NCBI GenBank assembly: GCA_947561585.1
Contig: CANNZV010000434.1
Coordinates: forward strand, 62,001 to 126,000
DNA length: 64,000 nucleotides
Reading direction: 5' to 3'
From: Caprella mutica
Lineage: Eukaryota; Arthropoda; Malacostraca; Amphipoda; Caprellidae
Shown here: piece after piece, positions 44,865 through 56,128 of the stretch
Layout of the letters: each line of letters opens with the position of its first letter
Numbering within the stretch: the stretch's first letter is position 1
Notes under the pieces: generated by a model
What the model was told of the DNA's origin: nothing
Database searches by the model: none
Seen by the model: the letters and a program-made list of their open reading frames with translations, nothing else
Program-made: the position numbers and the translations under genes

Positions 44865-47561
44865 CCCAAATCTGCCCAGATTAATTTATAATGATGCTAC
44901 AAAGACCATATTTCATATAGTGGTTTATTTTAGTGCATATATGCATAATATAGTCATTTTTTTTCAATAGACTGTGTATTTTTTGTTTTATGAGGTGTGA
45001 CGTATGCGTCACACTAGGCAGAATCAAGTACATTTTTAGGAAAAAATAAAAAAATTGTAACCATTCTCATATTTTACTGATTTTGTTTGTGACATTTATA
45101 ATATTTATGCAAATAGTATCCACTACCCGGTTGCTATATTATTGTATGCATAATATATAAAATACATTGAACTAAACAACAACAAAAAATTTTATACTAT
45201 TATAACTCTATATAAATCTAAATATTTCAAAATAATATCACAAATCAAACAAGAAGATATCCTTTTTGCGTGAAATTAATAAATTACCTTTTCTCAATAC
45301 AACTAAATGAACTTATAAATGTACTATCTACTTGGTATGGAATGCCATATTACATTGCAAGCACATTCCGACATCACATTTGCTGCATTGACTTATGCAG
45401 ACTTTATTGCACTCATCACCAGCACACCTTCGCCTCTTCTTATTTGTCGTTTCCATCAGGTAATGGTGAGTATTATCATATCGAATGTCGTAAAGTATTC
45501 GTTTGCAAGATGAAGACGGGTGAGAATGGGGCCGCCCACTTCCTTTAGGTGGGACTCCGAACCGTGTGATGTATGTTTCAGCAACTTCCTCTAAAAACTC
45601 TAATTGAGGTGATTTGCCTCCGGATTTCTTATGCAGTCGCCAAGCATTTTGAAGTGATGCGTCTAGTAGCCACGTGAATATACACCACCACCATTTCTTA
45701 CCACGAAATGCAACTCTATACTTGTTTATATTTTGGTCCTGTCTATCTGTACCTCCCATATGCGTGTTATACTGTTGAATCATATCAGGGTAGTCAATTT
45801 CAATCCGTTTCTTTTCCGTCTGAGAATATCTTTTAGCCTTTCCCGAAATTTCACTTCCATGTACTGTAGACGCCACAGTTACTACTGAATTATCCATCCA
45901 TCTACATACACATATATTATTTGCAGAGTCAACAGCGACGCTTAGTGTTCCTCTTTTTTCTTTTTTCATTACTTTTGTAGATTTTATGGGGCATTTTTTG
46001 CATCGATTTTCTCTCATAGTGCCTGTAGCTCCATATTTTCTGTCAGAAAGTTCTTTCAATAAGGGAAAAGAAGTGAATAGATTATCAAAATATATATTAT
46101 AAGGTAGATTTTTCTTTTCCTCTGGTAATGAATCTATATTTTTTCAAAACTATTGCTCCACACTTTCCAAAGTTACGTTCATTAGAAATATTTCCTCTGA
46201 ATGTTTTCCCCTGGTACAAGTCAAAGGTGGCGAGGTATCCATCATCTGCGTTCAAACACCACACTTTGTATCCAAATCTAATTGGCTTGTTTCTTATACA
46301 CTGCTTACATCCCTGTCGTCCGAAATACTCTATCATTGCCTCATCATGTGAAAGAGAAGGTTCGGGTTGAAAATTTGAGAAAAATCTATTCTGAAGAATG
46401 TTAGAAAGAGGACGTAGTTTAGCGTACTTATCAGATGGGTCCAAGCATGTATTGTCAGCAAAATGGAGAAATTGCATCAGTTTTTCTAATCTGTTTCTTC
46501 TCATTGCATTATACACAGCGTCGTTTCTTGTTATTTTTGAATTCTTCCAAAAAAGACGGCGTGAAGATACAGGAACTATTCCCGATACAATAAGTATTGC
46601 AATGAAAACTTTCATTTCTTCTACACTGACAGTGAATGAATCTTCTCCTTTGAATGTTGCATATAACACAGTTTGTTTTACCATCAGATTCCATACCTCA
46701 TCATCGAAAAATAATTCAAATAGTTCACTGGGTGAAAAGTCACGATATCTTGAATAATTTGGTTTTGGAAAAGAACACTTCTTGGGACTGAAATTACCTT
46801 TTTGACACCAAATTGGGACATTGTAATTATTTTGATTTTCATAATTCAGTTCATCCTGATCATCACTTGTTATTCTGCGGCCATCCAATATCACCTGGAT
46901 ATCCAATGCGGCCATCCAATATCACCTGGAGAAAGAAGCAGTTTTCCACTCATATTATCAACATATCCACCACTATCTTCTTCACCAGAGTCCTCATCTG
47001 TAATATCTCCATCAGGTGGTTGTATAAAAACATCAGCAGGAGTGTCCTCTTTCTCCAAAATTGCTAAAATCTCATTTACAGTGAGAGTTCTGAAAAGACA
47101 AATACCAAGGATAAATATAGGGATTATATTGTATATCCGACCAAAAATGTACTCGTATCAGCCCAGCGTGACGTATACGTCACACCGAAATAAAACATGT
47201 AATATAACATAAAAACAATACTAAAATCTATTATATCTAGCAATCATAATACATATTTATTCATTGTTTATTATATACTTATGTCATATACTAAGTTTTT
47301 AATTATATTCTATAAATAAAATACTTACTTTTGATGTGAAGTCATGCTTTCCGACACTAGCAAAATTGAGTTGTTTTCTCTTCCAATGTTGCAGTAATAC
47401 TGATCACAAATTGTTTATACAATTATGTATACGTGTCAATACATGTATTGGGATGTTGATGGTGTAATTAGTTTTAACTTGTTTCAACACGGCGAGCAGC
47501 TACGAGCCAATACAAACTTCTATTTTTGCGTGACGTATACGTCACACTAGGCAGAAATGGG
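44865..47561 (-). mobile_element. piggyBac-like transposon
   Basis: TTAA on both sides (44861-44864, 47562-47565), ends CCCAAATCTGCCCAG and the inverse of CCCATTTCTGCCTAG. Subterminal GTGACGTATGCGTCACACTAGGCAGAA near 44999-45025 and GTGACGTATACGTCACACTAGGCAGAA near 47530-47556 form a second inverted pair; GTGACGTATACGTCACAC also occurs at 47168-47185. The 2697-bp length is typical for piggyBac. Confidence 0.9.
45328..47084 (-). pseudogene. piggyBac transposase with two lesions
   Basis: A possible 5' exon (47084 downward, after TTGTCTTTTCAG) encodes an acidic segment, TLTVNEILAILEKED and DGDITDEDSGEED. The core has RYRDFSPSELFELFF, then the three catalytic aspartates in LSHDEAMIEYFG (~46330), YFDNLFTS (~46090) and GGTDRQDQNINKYR (~45740), the DDD triad of piggyBac. 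The C-terminus (CAGDECNKVCISQCSKCDVGMC) is a cysteine-rich zinc finger as in piggyBac. Lesion 1: GCGGCCATCCAATATCACC is tandemly duplicated with 31-nt period at 46878-46930, shifting frame. Lesion 2: an extra base at ~46125 after GAIVLKK. Both halves are otherwise open, so inactivation is recent. Confidence 0.9.
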
Positions 47562-47814
47562 TTAAGTTTACAAGATCGCATATGTGGTTCAATCAGAATC
47601 AATTCAGTATTTTGAATATAATCTACCTTCTATTCGGAGAATAGTCATAACTAGGTATACCAAGCGAGTATAAACCTATATACTATATAGGTATCATATT
47701 GTCTTAGACGCTGATTGGCTAGAAGTTGGGTCAGAGTGCTGACGTCAGTGCAAACATACTCTGTATTTTATAACATGGAGTTGAGCGTCTATCTTATATT
47801 GTCTTTGGTTTGAA

Positions 47815-48144
47815 CGTGCATTCTACCTCTGCTCATTATCTTTGCTGGGAGGCGGGAGCAATATCTTTTTACCAAATTATGTACACGATTATCTATATTC
47901 TATAGCCCATCCATCTACTAAGCAATAAGAAACTAATATTCTTTGCAACAAACACAAACTGACACCATTTCGATCGGTTGTAATACGGATTCGAAATAAT
48001 GGACTCAAACAGAACAGGTGAAACGAAGCCTCTGATTGGCTGAATGGCTCTAGTTGAAGTGACGTAAGATTAATATAATGGGATCTAGACTTCTTCTATT
48101 CAATGTTCTGTGCCTGGAACTGTCCCCTTAAAGATGGGAGGGAG
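47815..48144. other. TTAA-type terminal fragment and spacer
   Basis: CTTCTTCTATTCAATGTTCT near 48089 is inverted relative to AGAACATTGAATAAGAAGAAG at 44488, suggesting an older element surrounding this locus (its right end would be CTGTCCCC|TTAA at ~48132). Left end uncertain. Confidence 0.4.
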
Positions 48145-49179
48145 GGGTGTAGGTCATAAGCCCCCCCCGGTCAAGAGCCCCCCCCCCCCCGATCACGAGC
48201 CCAACCGTTTTTAAATCCTTATTTACCTATATTATTTAATCCTTATTGACACTTTTGTAGTTCATTACTTATTAGACAAAGTATATGTATATCAGGGTCA
48301 TAAGCCCCTCCCCCCCCCTCCATGTTTTTTAATCCATATTTACCTAGTTAAACAAATGAAGAACTACTTCTATAGAAATAACTAAGAGTTGGTAATGTAG
48401 TTTGTTCTATCCGCTAGTTTGTTGTACTGCACACTTCATGATTGTTTAAAGGGGCAGTTCAGTCAATTTTTGGTTTTCATAATATTAATGTTGAACGATC
48501 ACTTAGTAAGAATGAAACATTCTTGTAGAATTAAACGGTTGAAAAAAATATAATAAGCGATGTATATCATATTTTATAAATACGATTTAGTTCCTGCGTC
48601 CTCCTACAGATGGCGCCACCACTCTGTACTATTCGTTTACATTTTACAGCTGATAACATGTGAAATTTTTTTCTATCAACAGTAATAACAGGCAATTTAT
48701 GAAGAGATGGTTTTCTTTTCAAAACTAAATCTAATTGACTCGAAGGACAGTTTTCAATTTCACAAATTCTTTTCACCATTTTCATAAGTTAATAACCGAT
48801 TCAAGTCTGGGACTGGTTATAATTTTGTTTACGTACTACAATGATTAGTTATGCAGTCCACCGCCGTCCACAGATGGCGCCACTAATTTACAATATACTT
48901 TTTATATAAACATTTCTAAAATCAACGAATATTCTAATGTTACATAAATAAATATACTAAATCGATTTTGGACCAATTTGGCGATAGTTTGATTTTGACT
49001 GAACTGTCCCTTTAAAGACCTGGCAGGGGGGTTCGGGGGGCGCACGCCTCCCGATATACATATATTTTATGTCTAATCAGTTATGAACTACAAAAGTGTC
49101 AATAAGGATTAAATAATATATGTAAATAAGGATTTAAAAACAAGGGGGCTCATGACTACACCCTTATGACTTACACCCC
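48145..49179. mobile_element. Family G composite: two partial copies plus inserted MITE
   Basis: A left part (48145-48297, GGTGTAGGTCATAAGCCCC to TATATCAGG) abuts a second copy starting GGTCATAAGCCCC in the opposite orientation; that copy is split by 48450-49011 and ends at ACTTACACCCC (49179). No clean TSD, so recombination between copies is likely. Confidence 0.75.
48450..49011. mobile_element. 562-bp TTAA-flanked MITE inside family G
   Basis: AGGGGCAGTTCAGTCAA and its inverse, flanked by TTAA (48446-48449, 49012-49015). The uninterrupted site GTTTAATGACCTGGCAGG occurs in the other family G copies. Contains two copies of CAGATGGCGCCA (48607, 48872). A 72-codon frame on the minus strand has no recognised domain. 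Confidence 0.88.
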
Positions 49180-49471
49180 ATTATATTAAGTGTCCGAAAG
49201 TGTGGAACCGTTCGATAAGTTGGAACTTACCCTAGTGAGTGCCTACTATACAGAATTGTATATAACTAATCAAATTGATTATAAAATCTTGAAAAAAGTC
49301 TATGAGGAAAAATGAAAATATTCAGGTTAAATTTATAGGTTCACTGAGAGAGTTTATGATAGGGTTTGCACCATAAATAATTAGATACCTATAATACTGA
49401 TGAGTTAAGACACCGCTTCATAGCATCGTGGTAGGTAGACTAGCCCTCTTGTTCTGGTCTGCAGGAGCATC

Positions 49472-49824
49472 GGGTGTAGGTCATAAGCCCCCCCCCCCCC
49501 CCCGGTTTTTAAATCCTTATTTACCTATATTATTTAATCCTTATTGACACTTTTATAGTTCATTACTGATTAAACATAAAATATATGTATATCGGGGGGC
49601 GTGCCACCCCCCGAACTCCCCTGCCAGGTCATTAAACAATCATGAAGTGTGCAGTATAACAAACTAGTGGATACATTAAACTACATTAGCAACTCTCAGA
49701 TATTTCTATCTAAGTAGTTCTTCATTTGTTTAACTAGGTAAATAAGGATTTTAAAAACATGGAGGGGGCTCGTGACCGGGGGGGGGGGGTAGGGCTTATG
49801 ACCAACACCCCTTGACCGTACCCC
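49472..49824 (-). mobile_element. Family G MITE
   Basis: GGGTGTAGGTCATAAGCCCC at the left, GACCGTACCCC at the right, with the GC palindrome and ACAACAAACT-like block in the reverse orientation. No matching 9-bp flank, unlike other copies. Confidence 0.82.
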
Positions 49825-49829
49825 AATCC

Positions 49830-50393
49830 ACACAGACTTTCTCTCACGATATTCTTACGTCAAAGTTGGTTCTTCGGTGAAGATGTGCGAACGTAATGAT
49901 AATTTATTTTGCCATTCGAATGAAAAGTGGTTTCATCACCAACCACATTATCGTCCACAAACCGGACATATTTTTTTGCTGAAACGAATGCGCTTTTAAA
50001 ATTCAACGCCGAGGAAGATCGGTATTTAGGTGTTTGTTTCGCTCGTACATTTTGTAAGGATGTCGCTTCAAATTCAAGGTAACAAATAGGTTGAATGTAT
50101 ATTTAGTAAGATTTAATCCACATTTTATTGCAGTGATTTGAAAATTTCTGTGCTTCTTGAACAATTCGAACTGTGAAATGAGTGTTTTACTGAAAGTGCG
50201 CAAGCAGGTTTTTGGTATCGGTCACTAAATATGTAGCTAAAAGAAAACCGTTGATTCGATGCATGGTATATTTTGTAGAGATAGAAAAAATGTTGAAAAA
50301 CAAATTGTGATATTCCAATTTTTTGTAAGTCTACTAGTTTTTGAATTTCAGCCATTGAAATTTGGGTATCGTTTTTTTTTGGGATACCCTGTA
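49830..50393 (-). pseudogene. Transposase fragment of a TACAGGG-type element
   Basis: On the minus strand VVGDETTFHSNGKINYHYVRTSS (~49925-49860) matches the first-aspartate region of a Tc1/mariner-related arthropod transposase group (GDE(T/A)xFHxNGxVN). The fragment ends at GGGATACCCTGTATA (~50383-50397). The other two acidic residues are missing. Confidence 0.6.
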
Positions 50394-50394
50394 T

Positions 50395-50876
50395 AGGTAG
50401 CATATTGTCTTAGACGACACTAAGTTGTAGGTATACCTTAACGCTGATTGGCTAGAAGTTGAGTCATAGTGGTGACGTCAGCGCAAACATATCTGTATTT
50501 ATAACGGGGTACGGTCAAAGCCCCCCCCCCCCCCTCCCTGTTTTTTTAAACCTTATTTACCTAGTTCAACAAATGAAGGACTACTTAGATAGAAATAACA
50601 GAGTTGCTAATGTAGTTTGTTGTACTGCACACTTCATGGTTGTCTAATGACCTGGCAGGGGGGGGGGGGGGGGGTTCGGGGGGCGGCACGCCCCCCGATA
50701 TACATATATTTTATGTCTAATCAGTTATGAACTACAAAAGTGTCAATAAGGATTAAATAATATAAGTAAATAAGGATTTAAAAACAGGGGGGGCTCTTGA
50801 CCGGGAGGGTGGGGGTCTTATGACTTACACCCATTTATAACATGGAGTTGAGAGTCTATCTTATATTGTCTTTAGG
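50395..50876. mobile_element. Family S MITE, interrupted by family G
   Basis: Right half of the family: GATTGGCTAGAAGTTG, GGTGACGTCAGCGCAAAC, ATTTATAAC, then after the insertion ATGGAGTTGAGAGTCTATCTTATATTGTCTTT. The left end is missing. Confidence 0.8.
50506..50832 (+). mobile_element. Family G MITE, exact 9-bp TSD
   Basis: GGGGTACGGTCAAAGCCCC to GACTTACACCC, flanked by ATTTATAAC (50497-50505, 50833-50841), inside a family S MITE. Confidence 0.93.
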
Positions 50877-51058
50877 CTCGTGGCGGGGGCGTGCTTAACC
50901 TACCCCTCAAAAGACAGCAATTTTTGATAATGGTTGTAGATTCAGCCATATTAGAGAGTTGCTGATTACAACAAATTTGTATCCAATCTTTGTAATCATG
51001 TCTCCTAAAATTGTAAAATAAACATTAAATTTTTTTCTGTCTTCTTACTATCCATAAA
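50877..51058. other. Short spacer
   Basis: No feature supported. Confidence 0.4.
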
Positions 51059-51065
51059 CATTTAA

Positions 51066-51302
51066 TAAAGACAAAATATAAGATAAACGCTCAAATCCAT
51101 GTTATGAAATACAGAGCATGTTTGCATTGACGTCAGAACGACGTCAAACCCACACGCAACTTCTAGCCAATCAGCGTTAATGTATAACTACTACATCTTA
51201 GTGTCGCCAAAGACAATATCCTACCTACATAGGTTTATATTTGCTTGCTATTATTCTTGCGTGTGCCCTATCAAGTTGAGCGTCTATCTTATATTGTCTT
51301 TG
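51066..51302. mobile_element. Family S MITE, 237 bp, 7-bp TSD
   Basis: (T)AAAGACAAAATATAAGATAAACGCTCAA and the inverse ending GTCTATCTTATATTGTCTTTG, flanked by CATTTAA (51059-51065, 51303-51309). Carries GACGTCAGAACGACGTC, TAGCCAATCAGCG. Confidence 0.82.
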
Positions 51303-51481
51303 CATTTAATAACCTTCCTAATTACCTTTTTCACAAATAAATTGTTTACACTTTTCACCATCGCGTGACTTTGAGAGTCGCTGATTGGTTCAAGATTGCT
51401 GACTTCACGACTTAACATAGACTTGAAAAATAATAAGACAAAGCTTGGCTATTGCTCTAATCATTATACCAAAAACAGTAT

Positions 51482-51985
51482 AAGATAGACGCTCAACTTG
51501 ATAGGGCACATGCAAAAATAATACCAAGCAAATATAAACCTTTGTAGGTAGGATATTGTCTTTGGCGACACTAAGATGTAGTTATACATTAACGCTGATT
51601 GGCTAGAAGTTGCGTGAGAGTTCTGACGTCAGTGCAAACATGCTCTGAATTTTATAACATGAATTTGAGCGTTATCTTATATTGTCTTTGGTAATAACGA
51701 CCAATCAGAAGATATCAGTAGCATACGTCACACCAAACAATAATAAACGTACGATTCCCCCCCCCCCCACCCTGAAATTCACAGAAGGATAATCTTTAGT
51801 CTTAGCGTGTGAAGTCGTTAGAAATATAAATATCCTCTAGTCCTCTACTGATTAGGGATCAGAGAACTGAATCAACTAATTACTTAATTATTAATTAAGT
51901 TTACAAGATCGCATATCTTGCTCAACTTAGTATTTTAAATACAATCTACCCCCTTTTTAACGGAGAAAAGTCATAACTAGACACA
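51482..51985. mobile_element. Family S MITE copy with a second copy nested in it
   Basis: ATAAGATAGACGCTCAAC at the left, interrupted at 51525 by a 166-bp family S piece (51526-51691, flanked by TAATA on each side) and resuming ACGACCAATCAGAAG. The far end is truncated. Confidence 0.72.
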
Positions 51986-53035
51986 CTTTCCCCCTTCAAC
52001 CTATTTTTATTTGTTTCTTTTTATATCCTCTTTCTTCCCCCCTCATTCAGTTGCCTTCACTCATTTTCTCCCAAACAACTTTCACCACACCACACTCACG
52101 GGGCTATCCAAGCTCACTATACTACCCCAGGGTGACACAGAGTGTGATGGCGTGCGTCATATCCCTCTCATAATCAACAACTTTTTTTTCAACTTGTTCA
52201 AATCTCAAACCCTAATCCAAATGGCAATTAATCGTGCCAATCTCAATATCGTGTTTAGTGAATATATATATTCATTTTAGTACAGAGATGTGAACATACG
52301 TGTTCTTGAAATTAATTTGTTAACTGATACAGTACACTTAATATGAGGCTTCTTTCACAGTTTACATTGTTTTTGAATGATAGCTATCTTATAAGATAGA
52401 TCCATGAAATATAATTTGACTAGATCTACAAAATATGAGTAAAAAGGAAATTCTAATGATCTATGATTCCAAAAATGTATTAGGATACCTATTAGCACTC
52501 TGGTAAATTGGTAATGGTTATTAGCTACTAATATAACGGCTAGCACCGGGTTGCACTCGCTCCTGTACGTAGCGAGTGCCATGAAATATATTAAAGAAGA
52601 AAAGCAGTAACAAATTCGAATAATAACATAGGCCACACAAGAAAGATCTCGTATCAGCAGCTAGTCATATAAGATCTACTGAAGGGGCTTAGTTTCTGAT
52701 AAGGAAAACACAAGACTTGCAAATTAACTTTTTTAGCATTTTCAAAGAAAAACTCTAAATATTGAGATATCATTTTCTCATGTCAAATTGAGTTGTCGAA
52801 TATAACCTTCCAAAAATAATTCACTTTAACGCGCATTTGTATAAGGAACAAAATAAAACAAACCTCATAACTCTAGCTATTATAGTTTTAAAGTTACACA
52901 GAGTTCAGTATTTATCGTTTTTGTGACTGTGTCCGATAATATGTAATGACCCCGAAATATGTTTGCAAAATGTAAACAAAGATGAGACGCCAAATTGTCG
53001 CCTATTTGAGAAAAAAAAGAGTTGTAAACACACGA
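51986..53035. other. AT-rich DNA, nothing recognised
   Basis: Short frames only; none has a domain. No terminal structures seen. Confidence 0.5.
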
Positions 53036-53369
53036 TTATTTATTACTTAATGTAGAGTCGGCCTTTTTTTTTATTGATTCATTTAGAAATTAAAGTTGCG
53101 CTCTTTCCAAAGGTGCCATTCTCGAGTCTGTACGTCAATCAGTTCGGCCCCCAGAAGAGTGAGAATAATTATCCCAAAAAGTAGGGGGTGGGGAACAGGC
53201 CCATGCTCGCCACCCGTTTGGGTTACTGCTATAATTTTTGATTCATTCAACGCACAATTCCAAGGGGAACATAGTGCAAAAAACCGCATCACGGTATAAG
53301 TCTTTTGCATGTTCAAAGTTGAAAAAAGGTAAAAAAAGTGCAAGGGCTATTATTGGAGATTTTTGGCCT

Positions 53370-54120
53370 CTCACTCGGTAACCCTTTGGGCTATAATTAC
53401 AATTTTTTATGAAAAGATGCTTCTCGGGATGAGAAATGCCATGGAATTAACCGCTAGTCTCTACCTAGAATATTCCAATAGTTCTGATTCTTTTTAGTTT
53501 TTTTTTCAAATTTATATTTTTTGGGCGTTCCCCGAACAATATATCCGAAACCATTAGGGCTACCATTACTGAAATGATATATTAGATGGTAGATATTAGT
53601 AGATACAATACAAAATAAACCGGAACTCTCTAGGTAGTTTGGTTCGTCCAGTATTTACTGATTAGCAAAGGAGTCATCTGGGTTCTCACCATTAGGGCTA
53701 CCTCTCTTAAATAAATTCAGTAGACTAATATGGATATCCTAAAAACGATGAACACAAACCGCAGCTCTCTACCTATTATATTATACCTATTTTAATTGTT
53801 CAAAGTGTAATTTTCTCAATTTTAACCCGATTTTTGGGGTTTTAGGCCCATATCTCTGAACCCATTGGGGTTACCACTTCAAATTTACCTCAAAAGATGC
53901 CTCTCCAGATGAGAAATCTATGAAAGAAACAGCTAAGCGCTACCTAACATACTCCATAAATTTTGATACTTTTAGTGCTTTTTCGAGAAGATGTTTTCCT
54001 CAGCCCCTGTGGGGGTCGGGATGCCATAATTTTTTTAAGCTAGTTGGGACAAAGGACAACTTTATTTTGAAACCCCATGTTTCTAGCTGCTCCCGTTTGG
54101 ATTTTAGGATCGTAATCTGA
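53370..54120 (+). repeat. Degenerate tandem repeat, ~160-bp modules
   Basis: Recurring module: CC(C/A)TT(A/T)GGG(C/G)TACC..T, AAAAGATGC(C/T)TCTC(G/C)(G/A)GATGAGAAAT, (A/G)AACCGC(T/A)(A/G)..CTCTACCTA, ATATTCCA(A)TA..TTTTGAT. Modules start near 53385, 53545, 53690 and 53865, with internal deletions. The block downstream of 53040 (GCAAAAAACCGC) belongs to the 44060 family. No coding sequence. Confidence 0.6.
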
Positions 54121-54268
54121 AAACGTGTATTCTATAGTAAAAAGTGTCCCCAATAAGGCGAATATCAGTATCGAAAGCACTAAACCGTTTAATAAGTCAA
54201 CCAAGCCACTTCGCTAGATCCTTTGCGTGGTTGCGCACAGGAACTAGGTATACCAAGCGAGTATAATC

Positions 54269-55322
54269 AAGGCCATCTTTAGATCAGGCCGTACACCAGA
54301 GAATATCAGCTGATCAACTACTCCCAAACAAACATAATAATCATCGCTAAATAACATGGATGGCGTCGTGAAGAGCTATTATTTTCACACTATATTGTGT
54401 TTTCTGCTGTAATTTTTAGCTGTAGTGTTATAAACTGTTAAATATTTACTTTAATAGGTATTTCCACTTGTACCTTTGAAGTTTTATTCATTAAAATTTA
54501 CATTCAATATAAAAATTACACTGAAATAGTGAATGAACTCTAGTATTTCCAGTGGCTATCTGTAAATAGAGCCGTCGTTAGGTACCTAATTAAATAATAA
54601 TTAGTTTGGTACCAAATTAAATAGTTGGGTAGCTACCTAATTCGATAGTTAGGTCCAAATTCAATAGTTAGTGAACTAATTCGATAGTTAGGTACCAACC
54701 TATAATTCAATAGTTAGGTACCTACCTAATTCAATAGTTAGGTACCTACCTAATTCAATAGTTAGTTAACTAATTCAATAGTTAGTTAACTAATTCAATA
54801 GTTAGTTAACTAATTCAATAGTTAGGTATTAAACCTAAACTGTACAGTTTTAACTCAACTACTAGCATACTGTTACATTCCAAATTATATCTTTTATATT
54901 TATAAATATCTCGGAATATATTCTTTTGTGATGATAATTTTTCATTTAATCTAACAATCTTATTACAAATCAAAACTAGTTATTTTAGCGGTAGCTAAAC
55001 GTACGCTAAAAGCCCATTCATTGCACGATTGCGAAGGTCTACTTTAGTTTGCAAGCTAATTAATCAATTTATATGAAGAAATATTCATCAAAATTGTACT
55101 GAATATATTCATACAGTACTTTATTCAACATTGCTTTGAAATTTTATTGGATTACAGCATCTAAAACTCGATTATAATGGTTAATTTGAAGAAAACATGA
55201 CGTGAAACGCAACTACTCCAACAACAACATAGCGAATAATTCGGTTTGTTATGACCGAGTATATCAGCTGGTAAAACTATAGACGCCGAGGTGTCCGGCC
55301 TGATGAACTATAGACGGCTTTG
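54269..55322. mobile_element. hAT-like element, ~8-bp TSD
   Basis: Imperfect ends AAGGCCATC-TTTAGA..TCAGGCCGTACACC and inverse of CAAAGCCGTCTATAG..CATCAGGCCGGACACC, flanked by GTATAATC and GAATAATC (54261-54268, 55323-55330). The empty site in a family S MITE (GTATAAACCTATATA) is at 47669-47683. Contains a minisatellite. Confidence 0.65.
54575..54840. repeat. Minisatellite, ~21-24-bp units
   Basis: About eleven copies of AATTCAATAGTTAGGTACCTACCT-like units with a variant AGTTAACT form in the last four. Inside the hAT-like element. Confidence 0.92.
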
Positions 55323-55339
55323 GAATAATCCTATGTAGA

Positions 55340-55474
55340 TACCACCATATTGTCTTAAACGACATCAAGTTGTAGGTATACATTAACGCTGATTGGCTAG
55401 AAGTTGGATCAGAGTGCTGACGTCAGTGCAAACATACTCTGTATTTTATAACATGGAGTTGAGCGTCTATCTTA
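55340..55474. mobile_element. Family S MITE, central part up to the Harbinger insertion
   Basis: CATATTGTCTTAAACGACATCAAG, GCTGATTGGCTAGAAGTTGG, GCTGACGTCAGTGCAAAC, GAGTTGAGCGTCTATCTTA; the terminus resumes at 58482 as TTATATTGTCTAT. Confidence 0.8.
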
Positions 55475-56128
55475 AGCCCCGTTTACATTGACACTCACAT
55501 TGGAAGCTCACATCCACGGGCAACGGGCAAGTGCACACTCAAAAAGAGTTGACTGTTCACATTTGAAAAGCGTTTGGCGGGCAGATTGAGACGGTGCGAG
55601 AGTTCTTAGTTGGTATTTCAGATTCGATGGCGAGAAATGTTGTCACACTGGGCAGAGCCCCAAGTGTAACAACATTAACTAATTTATAGCACCAAAGCTA
55701 TGGTACATAAATTTCATCTGTTTCATAAACTTTATCAGATTTTTTCAATTCGTTGACTTTATTACTGTGCTAGTTCCGTATACACTGCGACCAGAATTAT
55801 TAGTCCTAAGTGTTTATTGACTATATCTCAAAAACGGGCAGCGGTAAATTTACGAAATTTTCACCATAAGTGTAGAAGAATATGAGACACATTCGTGTCA
55901 TTATACGAAGGTTAACTCTTTTTAATTTTGAATTTATTTAATATTTCCATTTTTCAGGTGACCAGAATTATTAGTCCCGATTTTTTCGTTTCTTTATAAA
56001 TTTGTTACAAGGATAAATAAACGAATTTTTTAAATAACAAAACTTTTAACATCAAATACCAAATACAAATACACTTTGTAAACACAAGAAAGTAGTCAAT
56101 AGTGAATTTAATATGGCAGAAATCATGA

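Larger units (their letters stand above)
44602..47807. mobile_element. Family S MITE, 7-bp TSD, carrying a piggyBac element
   Basis: CAAAGACAATATAAGATAGACG at the left and its inverse at the right, flanked by GTTTGAA (44595-44601, 47808-47814). It includes CCAATCAGAAGCGATCAG, a CATACGTCACACC block and GCTGACGTCAGTGCAAAC. Without the piggyBac insertion it is about 505 bp. The empty piggyBac site (ATTAATTAAGTTTACAAGATCGC) is seen in the copy near 51893-51913. Confidence 0.85.

Noticed and set aside
46128..47212. Several plus-strand frames of 80-136 codons
   Set aside because: Antisense shadows of the piggyBac transposase.
49472..49824. 9-bp TSD for this family G copy
   Set aside because: Flanks AGGAGCATC and AATCCACAC do not match; the copy may be recombined or its ends eroded.
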